A stretch of DNA of 64,000 bases, taken from positions 186,001 through 250,000 of the forward strand of contig NZ_JAEUGD010000042.1 in the NCBI RefSeq assembly GCF_016775155.1, read 5' to 3'. The notes under the pieces are model-generated. The model was not told the origin of the DNA. It did no database searches and saw only the letters and a list, made by a program, of their open reading frames with translations. Position 1 is the stretch's first letter. Each line of letters starts with the position of its first letter. The DNA comes from Fulvivirga marina (GTDB lineage Bacteria; Bacteroidota; Bacteroidia; Cytophagales; Cyclobacteriaceae). The position numbers and the translations under genes are program-made. Positions 46,907 to 55,800 of the stretch are shown piece by piece.

Positions 46907-46907
46907 A

Positions 46908-47384
46908 ATGAGAAAGTTAATAATGGTTTTGTCGTTGGTGTTTATAAGCACTTTTTTGGTGGGCCAGAGTAAAGAGGGGCTGAAGAAAATAGAGAGCGCT
47001 CGCATAGCTTTGATTACCGAAAGGCTGGAGTTGACACCAGAGCAGGCTGAAAAATTCTGGCCCCTTTACCGTGAGTATAGTGAAAAACGCAAAGCTTTAC
47101 GTCAGGAGTTTGTTGAGGCCCGGCAGTCGGTTGATAGAAAGAATATGACAGAAGAAGAAAGCAAAATGCTGTTGAATAAAGGCCTTGAATTAAAAGAAAG
47201 ACAGCTGAATATAGATCGTACCTATGCCGAGAGACTTACGAGGGTGATAAGTACTCAGCAGCTACTCCAGCTTCGAAAAGCAGAGGATGATTTTCGGAGG
47301 ATGCTGTTAGAGCGTCTTGAAAGGAGGAGGGACCAAAGAGACAGGATAAACAGCAGACAGGAAAGAAGAGATAACGATTTTTAG
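46908..47384 (+). CDS. Spy/CpxP-like periplasmic sensor protein
   Basis: A 158-residue secreted protein. A signal peptide (KLIMVLSLVFISTFLVGQS) precedes a helical, highly charged domain with ERLELTPEQAEKFWPLYREY, the LTPxQ pattern of Spy/CpxP-type chaperone-like proteins, and a very arginine-rich end. Such proteins sense misfolded envelope proteins or metals in ECF systems and are often annotated as sensor of ECF-type sigma factor. The start is the ATG at 46908, one base after the anti-sigma stop; an upstream in-frame extension has no start signal and overlaps that gene. Confidence 0.85.
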   Translation: MRKLIMVLSLVFISTFLVGQSKEGLKKIESARIALITERLELTPEQAEKFWPLYREYSEKRKALRQEFVEARQSVDRKNMTEEESKMLLNKGLELKERQLNIDRTYAERLTRVISTQQLLQLRKAEDDFRRMLLERLERRRDQRDRINSRQERRDNDF

Positions 47385-47422
47385 ACGGGTGTACATTGAA
47401 TAACATAGCACGTTATATATCC

Positions 47423-48514
47423 ATGCTTCGGAGGTTATTTTTCCTCCGGGCCATTTTGGTTGTGGCTCTGCTCATGGCTCAGAGTCCACTTTATAGTCAG
47501 CAAGAAGAACAGAGCCCTTCGCTAGAGGAGCTATATAGCGAATTGGACTCACTATTTGCTAATGAAACTATCCCTGATGAGCTTTTTAACCTTGTTGATA
47601 GCCTATTGACTTTGGATAGTGCCAAATACTCTTCACTTAACTTGAGGCTGGGATATGTCAGTAATATAGTTAGTGCAGGTCGTAATTTTGGTTTTGATCA
47701 ATATGGATTCTCACCAGGAATTGCTTACTATCATCACTCTGGTATTTTTACCGGTATAACCGGTTATTTTAGCAATGAATATAATCCGGGTTATTACCTG
47801 AATACCTTTAATTTTGGGTATATACATACTTTGGGTGAAAAGTGGGTGTTGAGCGTAGCACATGACTTCTATTTATTTAATGACAGTATTGAATATCATA
47901 GCTTTGATAAAGTAGCACAAGCTTCCATTTATTTTCAAAAAAAATGGGCTGATGTAGGTGCTGACTATGCTCTTCTCTACGGTAACGATAAAGCACATCG
48001 ATTAACTGTCCGTGCTAATGGAAGATTGAAAATCAAGACGTTGGGGTTCATTAACAGTATAACCTTCATGCCCGGAGCATCATTTCAGTGGGGGAATGCC
48101 AATGTATTTTATTTAAGGCAACCAAGAACAGCTGCTACTGACCTGAATCAGATTGTTCAGGAAAATAACTATCCAAAATTGGAGTACGGAGGGTATCGTA
48201 GGCTGGTTTATTTGCTGGAGTCAGACCGTCAGCTTGCTGCTGCCTCTTATTTGAGAGAGAGAGGTTATACCAGAGACCAAATTGAACACACAATAGCATC
48301 CTATTACAATGGAGAGTTTACAGTCGAGGATACGTTTGGGTTTATGAACTATAGTTTTTCGTTGCCGGTATCTATAACGGCAGGTAAGTGGAACCTCCTG
48401 CTTAACTATGCCTACAACTTACCCGTAGCTCTTCCAGGTGAGGAAATTGAATACTCGGCTAATGGTTATTTTAGCACTACATTGTCTTACCTCATTTACT
48501 GGCAAAAGAAGTAA
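47423..48514 (+). CDS. predicted outer membrane or secreted beta-barrel protein
   Basis: About 363 residues. A signal peptide (LRRLFFLRAILVVALLMAQ) precedes a proline-acid region with DELFNLVDSLLTLDSA, then alternating Tyr/Phe/Gly segments such as LGYVSNIVSAGRNFGFD and FGYIHTLGEKWVLSVAHDFY that look like transmembrane beta strands, ending in TTLSYLIYWQKK. No family is recognised. The ATG at 47423 is preferred to the TTG at 47396 because it gives a clean signal peptide. It is the last gene of the sigma/anti-sigma/Spy operon, so it may be a target or partner of the stress system. Confidence 0.7.
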   Translation: MLRRLFFLRAILVVALLMAQSPLYSQQEEQSPSLEELYSELDSLFANETIPDELFNLVDSLLTLDSAKYSSLNLRLGYVSNIVSAGRNFGFDQYGFSPGIAYYHHSGIFTGITGYFSNEYNPGYYLNTFNFGYIHTLGEKWVLSVAHDFYLFNDSIEYHSFDKVAQASIYFQKKWADVGADYALLYGNDKAHRLTVRANGRLKIKTLGFINSITFMPGASFQWGNANVFYLRQPRTAATDLNQIVQENNYPKLEYGGYRRLVYLLESDRQLAAASYLRERGYTRDQIEHTIASYYNGEFTVEDTFGFMNYSFSLPVSITAGKWNLLLNYAYNLPVALPGEEIEYSANGYFSTTLSYLIYWQKK

Positions 48515-48600
48515 AAACTATCCTTTCTGGATTAACTGGTGTGAAAGGGGTTATTAAATAAAGCATTGTTTATATTAACTCCCATCCTGAAAAAGAGAGG

Positions 48601-49008
48601 TTAATTAATACTCTTTTTCATAATTATGTAGTTAATGCCGGCTTTGGAAAACTTTTGTTTGGTCTGTTTTAAACCAAACCTTTCATAAAACAAGCACTTT
48701 TCTTCTCTGGCGTTACACCAGATGCTATGAATTTCTGATGAGAGGTACTCGTTCATGACATAACGGAGTAACTTTGATCCATATCCCATGCCCTGCTTAT
48801 CTACAAGGGTGGCGAATTTTCTAAACTGGAGTTGATTATCCTTTAGGAATAGAGAAACAACAGAGACCAATTTGTCATCTACAAACAGTCCGTAATGGGT
48901 TCCTGAGTGGTCTTCTGGTAGCTGCACAAATTCTAAAGGTCTATCTGGCCACATAACCATATGGCGCAGAGGCCATGTTTCTTTGGCCTTGATCTTTCGT
49001 ATTTGCAT
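48601..49008 (-). CDS. GNAT family N-acetyltransferase
   Basis: A 135-residue acetyltransferase fold. The acetyl-CoA binding motif is KQGMGYGSKLLRYVM, followed by SIWCNAREEKCLFYERFGL (the typical GNAT helix and strand). The substrate is unknown. It starts 12 bases after the stop of a small membrane protein gene on the same strand, so the two are probably cotranscribed. Confidence 0.88.
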   Translation of the reverse strand: MQIRKIKAKETWPLRHMVMWPDRPLEFVQLPEDHSGTHYGLFVDDKLVSVVSLFLKDNQLQFRKFATLVDKQGMGYGSKLLRYVMNEYLSSEIHSIWCNAREEKCLFYERFGLKQTKQKFSKAGINYIIMKKSIN

Positions 49009-49020
49009 GAAATGCTGTTG

Positions 49021-49218
49021 CTACCTTTTTGCCGTTAATCCGGCCACTTTGAATGGGAACATCAAAATGGCTGTTACTAGGTTGAATATACCACTGATGG
49101 CAAAACCCAAAAGCTGGAAAGGCAATAAGATCAACCAGATAAATATTACCAAAAGCGCTAATGGCCAGCAAAGAGCCAGCAAGATGAACCACAGTATAAG
49201 TCCTATAAAAAATCTCAT
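49021..49218 (-). CDS. small two-span membrane protein
   Basis: A 65-residue, almost entirely hydrophobic protein (IGLILWFILLALCWPLALLV, then a second span around LVTAILMFPF) ending in TAKR. No family recognised. It directly precedes the GNAT gene on the same strand, 12 bases apart, and its coding frame is the only one of two overlapping frames here that looks like a membrane protein. The function is unknown. Confidence 0.6.
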   Translation of the reverse strand: MRFFIGLILWFILLALCWPLALLVIFIWLILLPFQLLGFAISGIFNLVTAILMFPFKVAGLTAKR

Positions 49219-49299
49219 AATTTCTCATACGCTTAAAAATTAAAAAGGTTGGTGATCCGAGGTATGACTTTTAGGAGATAAAATGTCTAAATTTACCCT

Positions 49300-50058
49300 A
49301 TGCAAATAGATTTAACTCATAAAGTTGTTCTTGTTACAGGGGCCAGTCGCGGCATCGGCAAGTCCATAGCAGAGGTATTAGGGGAAGCTGGGGCTTCGGT
49401 GGCCGTACATTGTAATAATAACTTAGAATCAGCGCAAAAAATAGCTGGGAGTATAGGGAATGCCTCAAAAGCATTTCAGGCAGATCTGGGGGGTGCTAAA
49501 GCTACAGCGGAGCTACTCAACAAAGTGTTGTCTCATTATGGTCATCTGGATGTTCTTATAAATAATGCTGGCATTGCCATATCCTCTAATTTGGAAATTG
49601 ATGATGAGCAATGGCTGCAACAATGGAACAAAACTATAGCCGTAAACCTTACTGCCCCAGCTATACTTTGCAGACTTGCCATTCCTCATTTTATTGAAAG
49701 GAAAGAGGGAATAATAATTAATATTAGTTCACGTGCTGCCTTCAGAGGGGATACTGCGGACTACCTGGCATATGCAGCTTCGAAAGGAGGGCTTGTGGCT
49801 TTAACCAAGTCCATTGCCCGAGCCTATGGTAAACAGGGAATAACCGCTTTTGGTGTTGCTCCTGGTTTTACCAGGACAGAAATGGCGCAGGATTTTATTG
49901 ATGCCTATGGTGAAGACTATGCTACTAAAGATATTGTGCTTTCAGAGCTAACCGAACCTGTTGATATAGCCCACACGGTTTGCTTTCTTGCCAGTGGCCT
50001 GTCAAAACATGCTACAGGAGCAACTATTGATATTAATGCGGGAAGTTATGTGCGATAA
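49300..50058 (+). CDS. SDR family oxidoreductase, FabG-like
   Basis: A 252-residue short-chain dehydrogenase. The NAD(P) motif is VTGASRGIGKS, followed by NNAG, and the catalytic residues are in NISSRAAF (Ser) and YLAYAASKGG (Tyr-x3-Lys). The ending GATIDINAGSYVR is the standard SDR C-terminus. FabG reduces 3-oxoacyl-ACP, but many similar SDRs act on other substrates, and there are no fatty-acid genes nearby. A terminator follows. Confidence 0.9.
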   Translation: MQIDLTHKVVLVTGASRGIGKSIAEVLGEAGASVAVHCNNNLESAQKIAGSIGNASKAFQADLGGAKATAELLNKVLSHYGHLDVLINNAGIAISSNLEIDDEQWLQQWNKTIAVNLTAPAILCRLAIPHFIERKEGIIINISSRAAFRGDTADYLAYAASKGGLVALTKSIARAYGKQGITAFGVAPGFTRTEMAQDFIDAYGEDYATKDIVLSELTEPVDIAHTVCFLASGLSKHATGATIDINAGSYVR

Positions 50059-50067
50059 TTGAAAGGG

Positions 50068-50095
50068 CTTCCGAAGCCTTTGAAAACTTCGGAAG
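50068..50095. terminator. bidirectional terminator
   Basis: CTTCCGAAG (50068-50076) and CTTCGGAAG (50087-50095) form a perfect 9-base-pair stem with a 10-base loop between the convergent SDR and persulfide dioxygenase genes. Confidence 0.75.
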
Positions 50096-50105
50096 TCAAT
50101 AATAT

Positions 50106-51482
50106 TTATGCCTCCACAGCCTCGCTTTCAATTTCTACCCCTGTATCCTTAATAGCTCCAAAGCCACCATACACATTGATGGGGTTTTTAAACCCTTCTT
50201 TTTTCATAATGGAAGTAGCAATCATGGACCGGTAACCTCCGGCACAGTGTACTATATAGTTTTTTTCCTTATTCAGACTTTTAAGGTTGCCAGGCATATC
50301 TGATAGTGTGATGAACTGAGCTCCTTTAATATGAGCCGTGTTGAATTCACCAGGTTTGCGTATGTCAATTAAAGTATCCCCTTTTTGTAAACGTTCAGCT
50401 ACATCAGAGGAATTTATAGAATTTATTTTTTCTAGTTCCTCATCCCAGCTTTCAAGACCTCCTTTCAGGTAACCTTTTACCTTTTCATACCCCACGCGAG
50501 CTAATCTCAAAACTGCGTCATTTTCCATACCAGGCTCCACGATCAATACCAAAGGTTGATTGATATTAATGAGGGTACCTACCCAAACAGCATACTGGCC
50601 GTTAAGCCCTATATTGACCGCGCCATTAATAAAGCCCTTTTCAAAGTCATCAGGTATTCTTGTATCCAGAACTAAGGCCCCTTCTGCTATCAGTTTTTTA
50701 AACTCGTTAAGTTCTAATGCAGCCTTATTTTTATCCATAATGCTGTCGATGGAATCATATCCTTTCTTATTGATCTTTGCATCTTCAAAGAAGTATTTAG
50801 GAGGAGGGAGCATGCCATCTGTAACTTTGGTAATAAACGCTTCTTTACTCATATCCTGAAGCGCATAGTTGGTGGCTTTTTGTATGCCAATGGTAGAGTA
50901 AGTCTCTTTGCCTATGTTTTTTCCGCAGGCAGAGCCTGCACCGTGTGCTGGATAAATGATCACGTCATCTGCCAGGTTTTTTATTTTTGAATTGAGCGAG
51001 TCATACATCATTCCAGCGAGTTCTTCCTTGCTCATCACACCGTCTAGCAAGTCAGGTCGACCTACATCACCTACAAACAAAGTATCACCTGTAAAAATCG
51101 CATGGTCTTTTCCTTCTTCATCCTTTAACAGGTAGCATGTTGACTCTGGTGTATGACCGGGGGTATGTAATACTTTAAGGGTAATTTTTCCTAAAGTGAA
51201 AATTTCTTCATCTATAGCATTATATATTTCATATTCTGTGTTGGCATTGGGGCCATAAATAATCTTTGCACCGGTTTTTTGTGATAAATCTATGTGACCG
51301 GAAACGAAATCAGCATGAAAATGTGTTTCGAATACGTACTTGATCTTTGTGTTGCGTCTTTCAGCTAATTCGAGGTATGGTTCCACTTCTCTAAGTGGAT
51401 CAATAATGGCAGCTTCACCATCTGATTCGATATAATAAGCTGCTTCAGCAAGGCAATTAGTGTAAAGTTGCTCTACGTACAT
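50106..51482 (-). CDS. MBL-fold persulfide dioxygenase-like protein with two rhodanese domains
   Basis: About 458 residues. The N-terminal 230 residues are a metallo-beta-lactamase fold of the ETHE1/persulfide dioxygenase type (ETHFHADFVSGH, HTPGHTPES, FTGDTLFVGDVGRPDL, VIYPAHGAGS). Two rhodanese domains follow (about 255-355 and 365-458). The first has lost its cysteine (LIVEPGMENDAV), whereas the second keeps it (NYIVHCAGGYRSM). Such proteins oxidise glutathione or other persulfides and pass on the sulfane sulfur. The ATG at 51482 (MYVEQLYTNCLAEAAYYIES) is the family-typical start; a TTG at 51500 would add six residues. Confidence 0.9.
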   Translation of the reverse strand: MYVEQLYTNCLAEAAYYIESDGEAAIIDPLREVEPYLELAERRNTKIKYVFETHFHADFVSGHIDLSQKTGAKIIYGPNANTEYEIYNAIDEEIFTLGKITLKVLHTPGHTPESTCYLLKDEEGKDHAIFTGDTLFVGDVGRPDLLDGVMSKEELAGMMYDSLNSKIKNLADDVIIYPAHGAGSACGKNIGKETYSTIGIQKATNYALQDMSKEAFITKVTDGMLPPPKYFFEDAKINKKGYDSIDSIMDKNKAALELNEFKKLIAEGALVLDTRIPDDFEKGFINGAVNIGLNGQYAVWVGTLININQPLVLIVEPGMENDAVLRLARVGYEKVKGYLKGGLESWDEELEKINSINSSDVAERLQKGDTLIDIRKPGEFNTAHIKGAQFITLSDMPGNLKSLNKEKNYIVHCAGGYRSMIATSIMKKEGFKNPINVYGGFGAIKDTGVEIESEAVEA

Positions 51483-51595
51483 AAATTCAGGTTTTATCAA
51501 ATGGCAAACTTAAAACCAAAAACTTCGAAATAAAATTAAAAGGCTGATTTTCACTTGAAAATAGCATATTTTAGCAATTGAGATTACCGTGTCGA

Positions 51596-53725
51596 ATGAA
51601 ATACTTTTTTTACCTCATTATTTTTTTAACTTCTCAGAGCATTTTTGCAAGTCCGGATTACAAAAGTTCTGATTATCAATTATTTGAAACGAAGGGTAAG
51701 CAAGGGGTCAAAGATAATCAGGGGAATGTGCTTATTCCTGCCCAGTATGAAGAGTTGGGTTGGAGCAAGGGAGGCTTTGAAATAGTCAATAATATATTGG
51801 GCTACCGCACAAATAATATGTGGGGGCTGATTAGTCTGGATAATCAGATTATAACAGAAACTACATATACAAAGCTTTACCCCGGCAATAAGGGACTCTT
51901 AATTGCAGCAATGAAGGGTAAAGTCTCTCAAAGAGATTTTTTGGGGGTATTATCTACCGATGGTAAGATAGTGATCCCATTTAAGTATGCCTCAGTGAAG
52001 CTGACAGATCTGCGGGCCATTGTGGCCAGCAAGCCTGGCAGGCATTATATGTACGGAGTAGTTGACCTTGGAGGTAAAGTTATTGTTCCATTAGAATACA
52101 AAGAGGTTACAGCATTGGGCGGTTTGCGTTTTGCAGTTAAAAATTTTGAAGGAAAAACGGCCATTTTCAGTGATAAGGGTAAGCAGATCATTGGTTTTGG
52201 CCTTGATAGTATCAGCAATTTTCGAAATAACCTTGCCATTATATATGATAATCACCTAAGGGGACTTATTGATGCTCAGGGCCAGATAGTTGTGCCGCTA
52301 GGAAAGAAAAACTTCAGAATCTCTAACGATGAAGTTGAGGTGCTTTCCTTTAGTCAGTGGGATGTTTTGGATCATAAAAACAATACTATAGGGAGTTATA
52401 GTTATGATCAACTTGAGATCTATGATGCGGAAAAACTACAAGTGTATGCCAATGGCAAAAGCTGGCTTATAGACCAGGCTGGTACTGCGTTAACCCCGCA
52501 GCACTATACTGACCTCGGTAAGGAAGAGGGGGGGCATTTTGCTTTTGAGTATAAAGGGCAATGGGGGGTTATGAAGCAAGGAGGGGAATTGCTTATACCT
52601 GCCAAGTTTGACTCCGTATTCCTTTTTGAGGATATGATATATGCCAGGGAAAACGTGGCTGGAGTATTTAAATGGTCACTTTATGATGGCTATGGAGTTA
52701 AAAAGTCAAATCACTATTACGATAATATTCGAGAACGTACCAATTATTTCTTTCCGGTGAGTCGGCAAGGGTACTGGGGGTTTATTGATAGAGCAGGAGA
52801 AGAAGTTGTACACTGCGTCTATGATGATGTGTCACCTTTCATAGAAGGTATGGCGGTAGTTAAGTTTCATGGAGAGAATGGTATAATTGATAAGTTTGGT
52901 TCATGGGTAGTACTGCCTCAAAAATCTAGGGTGGAGATCATCAATAGCAAATATTACATTACCCAGAAAGGTAAGCTCACTACACTGAAGAGCTTTGAAG
53001 AAGGGACGGTATACTTTACTGAAAACAAGGTAGAGATCAAGGAAAATTACCTGCTTGAGCATCTTTCCGAAGGAGGGCTCTGGAAAATTGATTTTGAAGG
53101 CAGGATATTCAACTCATTGGGAGAAGACAGGTATCAGGAAGTAAGGCCTCCGTCAGAAGGCTTTTATGCCGTAAAGATTGATGGTAAGTATGGATTTATC
53201 GATGCTCAAAATCGCTTACGAATAGCAAACCGTTATGATGAGGTAGGCTCTTTTCAGGAAGGCCTTGCTGCATTTAAGCTTTTGGGGCGTTGGGGTTTTT
53301 TGGATAAGTGGGAAAGGATAATAATTCAACCTGCATACAAATCATCCTCAACATTCGAGAGTGGTCTTGCCATTGTATCTAATGATAAAGGGAAAGGCTT
53401 AATAAACTCCAAAGGTGAGCAGCTCTGCACATTTGAATACGACGAAATTCAGCGACAGGATAATGATCGGTTTTTGGTTGCAAAATCGGGTAAACTGGGT
53501 CTGCTTAGCAGCACAGGTAAATTAATGATCAATGCCAAATATGATGAGCTTAAAGACCTGAACAATGGCTTTGCTATTGTTAAAAAATTCGGCAAATATG
53601 GTTTGGTCAATATCAATGGAGTAGACATAATACCGGTCATGTATGATCAGCTTATTTATAACATGCACAATGACCAGTACCTGGCTATGAAAAAATCTGA
53701 ATGGGAAGAAGTGCGGCTTCCATAA
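51596..53725 (+). CDS. WG repeat-containing protein
   Basis: About 709 residues. A signal peptide (YFFYLIIFLTSQSIFAS) precedes a long array of WG repeats, each about 45 residues with the pattern G-x-W/Y-G-hydrophobic-D and IPxxYDxV (for example GVKDNQGNVLIPAQYEEL, KYGLVNINGVDIIPVMYD). Around ten repeats are visible. WG proteins are probably secreted binding scaffolds of unknown target. The frame opens with TTG at 51578, but the ATG at 51596 gives the clean signal peptide and is used here. The NfeD gene follows after 36 bases. Confidence 0.85.
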   Translation: MKYFFYLIIFLTSQSIFASPDYKSSDYQLFETKGKQGVKDNQGNVLIPAQYEELGWSKGGFEIVNNILGYRTNNMWGLISLDNQIITETTYTKLYPGNKGLLIAAMKGKVSQRDFLGVLSTDGKIVIPFKYASVKLTDLRAIVASKPGRHYMYGVVDLGGKVIVPLEYKEVTALGGLRFAVKNFEGKTAIFSDKGKQIIGFGLDSISNFRNNLAIIYDNHLRGLIDAQGQIVVPLGKKNFRISNDEVEVLSFSQWDVLDHKNNTIGSYSYDQLEIYDAEKLQVYANGKSWLIDQAGTALTPQHYTDLGKEEGGHFAFEYKGQWGVMKQGGELLIPAKFDSVFLFEDMIYARENVAGVFKWSLYDGYGVKKSNHYYDNIRERTNYFFPVSRQGYWGFIDRAGEEVVHCVYDDVSPFIEGMAVVKFHGENGIIDKFGSWVVLPQKSRVEIINSKYYITQKGKLTTLKSFEEGTVYFTENKVEIKENYLLEHLSEGGLWKIDFEGRIFNSLGEDRYQEVRPPSEGFYAVKIDGKYGFIDAQNRLRIANRYDEVGSFQEGLAAFKLLGRWGFLDKWERIIIQPAYKSSSTFESGLAIVSNDKGKGLINSKGEQLCTFEYDEIQRQDNDRFLVAKSGKLGLLSSTGKLMINAKYDELKDLNNGFAIVKKFGKYGLVNINGVDIIPVMYDQLIYNMHNDQYLAMKKSEWEEVRLP

Positions 53726-53761
53726 ATTTATTAGTTTTAACTTTCCAATTTTTACATATTT

Positions 53762-54232
53762 ATGGCTGAGTGGATTACCGTAATCGCCCTAGTTGTGATA
53801 GGGTTATCATTGATTATTGCAGAAGTGATTTTTGTGCCTGGTACTACACTCGTAGGCATTATCGGAATGGCCGCGACTGGTTTTGGTATATTTTTGAGTT
53901 TCTCGTACTTTGGGAGTGAAGTAGGCTGGGGGATTACTGTCGGCAGTGTCATTTTGTTTGGAATATCCTTATATTTCAGTCTCAAAGGCAATACCTGGGA
54001 TAGGTTTTCATTAAAGAGTACCATAGATAGCAAAGTGAACGAAGGCCTTACCAGTAAATTAAAAGTGGGAGATGAAGGTATAGCTATGTCAGCCATCCGG
54101 CCAATGGGAAAGGCCGATTTTCATGATGTCGAGTATGAAGTACGGTCGATGGGTAATTATATCGACAGTGGTACGACTGTTAAAATTATTAAAATTGATA
54201 TTAATAACATTTTTGTAGAACCAATCAACTAA
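53762..54232 (+). CDS. NfeD-like membrane protein
   Basis: A 156-residue protein with three predicted spans ([22 protein letters not shown], then two more within 35-75) and a C-terminal OB-fold-like domain (about 90-156) typical of the NfeD family; it lacks the serine protease part of the long NfeD form. Short NfeD proteins work with flotillins in membrane microdomains. It sits two bases before the flotillin gene, which supports this. Confidence 0.9.
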   Translation: MAEWITVIALVVIGLSLIIAEVIFVPGTTLVGIIGMAATGFGIFLSFSYFGSEVGWGITVGSVILFGISLYFSLKGNTWDRFSLKSTIDSKVNEGLTSKLKVGDEGIAMSAIRPMGKADFHDVEYEVRSMGNYIDSGTTVKIIKIDINNIFVEPIN

Positions 54233-54234
54233 CC

Positions 54235-55230
54235 ATGGAAGGAATAGTTTTAATATTTATTGTTATCCTCGGAATTGTAGTACTTTTTACATTCTTCTAC
54301 TTTATCCCTGTTGGATTATGGATTACGGCCAGATTTTCAAATGTAAAAGTTGGTCTGTTAGAATTAATGCTGATGAGGATTAGAAAAGTTCCTCCTGGAG
54401 TAATTGTAAATTCACTTATCACAGCTACTAAAGCTGGTTTGATACTTACAACAAAGGAACTTGAAACTCACTACTTGGCCGGAGGTCATGTGCCATCTGT
54501 GATCAAAGCACTTATATCTGCTGATAAGGCAAATATTAACCTTTCATTTAAGCAGGCAACCGCCATCGATCTGGCAGGTAGAGATGTATTTGAAGCTGTA
54601 CAGATTTCGGTAAACCCTAAAGTTATTACAACCCCTAAAGTAGCAGCGGTAGCTGCTGATGGTATTCAGCTTATCGCCATAGCGAGAGTTACTGTAAGGG
54701 CTAACATTCAACAGTTGGTTGGTGGCGCCGGAGAAGATACTATTCTGGCAAGGGTTGGTGAAGGTATTGTAACCTCCATTGGTTCTGCTGATTCCCATAA
54801 AAATGTATTGGAGAATCCAGATAAAATATCCAAACTTGTATTGCAAAGAGGTTTGGATGCTGGTACCGCGTTTGAAATTCTGTCCATTGATATTGCTGAT
54901 GTGGATGTGGGTACTAATATTGGTGCAAAACTTCAGACAGATCAGGCGTCTGCTGACTTGAAAGTAGCTGAAGCCAAAGCTGAAGAAAGACGAGCGATGG
55001 CTGTGGCTCATGAGCAGGAGATGAAAGCTAAGGCTCAGGAAGCTCGTGCTAAAGTAATTGAAGCAGAAGCAGAAGTGCCTAAGGCTATGGCAGAAGCTTT
55101 TAGGAGCGGAAACTTGGGCATTATGGATTACTATAAAATGGATAACATCAAAGCTGATACAGAGATGAGAGAATCCATTGCCAAACCTAGTGGTAAGTCA
55201 TCTTCAAAAGACAAAGGTGATAAAAAATAG
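54235..55230 (+). CDS. floA: flotillin-like protein FloA
   Basis: A 331-residue YqfA/FloA-type flotillin. The N-terminal hydrophobic hairpin ([21 protein letters not shown]) anchors it in the inner membrane; the SPFH region is about 60-230 ([21 protein letters not shown]) and the C-terminal coiled coil has alternating Ala/Glu repeats ([20 protein letters not shown]). Length and motifs match the family closely. Flotillins organise membrane microdomains. It is paired with NfeD. Confidence 0.95.
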   Translation: MEGIVLIFIVILGIVVLFTFFYFIPVGLWITARFSNVKVGLLELMLMRIRKVPPGVIVNSLITATKAGLILTTKELETHYLAGGHVPSVIKALISADKANINLSFKQATAIDLAGRDVFEAVQISVNPKVITTPKVAAVAADGIQLIAIARVTVRANIQQLVGGAGEDTILARVGEGIVTSIGSADSHKNVLENPDKISKLVLQRGLDAGTAFEILSIDIADVDVGTNIGAKLQTDQASADLKVAEAKAEERRAMAVAHEQEMKAKAQEARAKVIEAEAEVPKAMAEAFRSGNLGIMDYYKMDNIKADTEMRESIAKPSGKSSSKDKGDKK

Positions 55231-55256
55231 AAAAGGCCTAGTTTAGTTATATATTG

Positions 55257-55286
55257 AAAAGGCTGTGCTGAGAGGCATGGCCTTTT
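55257..55286. terminator. terminator after floA
   Basis: AAAAGGCTGTGC (55257-55268) pairs with GCATGGCCTTTT (55275-55286) over 12 base pairs with two G-U pairs and a 6-base loop, followed by TATTT. It lies between floA and the small convergent frame at 55295-55435, so it can serve both strands. Confidence 0.85.
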
Positions 55287-55294
55287 TATTTATT

Positions 55295-55435
55295 TCAGAG
55301 AAGCCTGGTTAATCGATTCAAACTTTGAAAAAGCTGGCTGAATTCTTTAATGTTGATCGGCTTTTTTATATTCACATACAGCTCGGAACCTCTCCCACCA
55401 CTTAAGTATGGCTTTGTTTTGTAAACTTTTTCCAT
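55295..55435 (-). CDS. possible small protein, 46 residues
   Basis: An ATG-started frame that ends 8 bases before the floA terminator. The peptide (MEKVYKTKPYLSGGRGSEL, then NIKKPINIKEFSQLFQS) looks like real coding sequence, but no family is recognised. It follows the decayed frame at 55451-55617 on the same strand, so the two may be the remains of one operon or of one larger gene. Confidence 0.35.
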   Translation of the reverse strand: MEKVYKTKPYLSGGRGSELYVNIKKPINIKEFSQLFQSLNRLTRLL

Positions 55436-55450
55436 GGCGACAGCAGGTTT

Positions 55451-55617
55451 TTATTCAAAGATTTCAATAAAGTAACTGTCTGATGCGCCTATGACTAAAT
55501 ATGTACGATCAGTTACCAGTTCTTTTTTAGCATCGGCAAATGGTCATCAATTACTTTTTTGAGCTCATTTTTGCTTACCGGGTAACGGACGACAAGCTAA
55601 ATGACTATTTTATCCAT
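55451..55617 (-). pseudogene. decayed small gene with in-frame stop and frameshift
   Basis: On the minus strand an ATG (55617) is followed by MDKIVI and a TAG stop, then LVVRYPVSKNELKKVIDDHL, a frameshift near the run of A residues, and KKELVTDRTYLVIGASDSYFIEIFE before a TAA stop. The pieces read like one small alpha/beta protein of about 55 residues that has been disrupted. The length (167 bases) is not a multiple of three, in line with a frameshift. Sequencing error is a possible alternative. The remaining 180 bases up to the TPR kinase show nothing. Confidence 0.4.
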
Positions 55618-55800
55618 AATATTTGTATATTAGTTTGTTAAGTCAAGATAGAAATACCTTTAGTTAAGGGCTGACTATGATAGTGATAATTTCGCCTTAA
55701 GGTGTTACCCATAATGACTATCAGATATATATAATCTGATAATATATAACAACTCCTTACGTGTGACGTTTTTCTGGAGTTGATTAAAGAAATCTATTTA

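Noticed and set aside
46836-46907. N-terminal extension of the Spy-like protein
   Set aside because: The extension overlaps the preceding gene and has no start signal; the ATG at 46908 gives a proper signal peptide.
49006-49228. Alternative 95-codon minus-strand frame over the small membrane protein
   Set aside because: It shares the region with a clearly hydrophobic two-span frame and lacks coherent protein features.
54544-55011. 155-codon minus-strand frame inside floA
   Set aside because: Flotillin is unmistakable on the plus strand, and the minus frame has no recognisable content.
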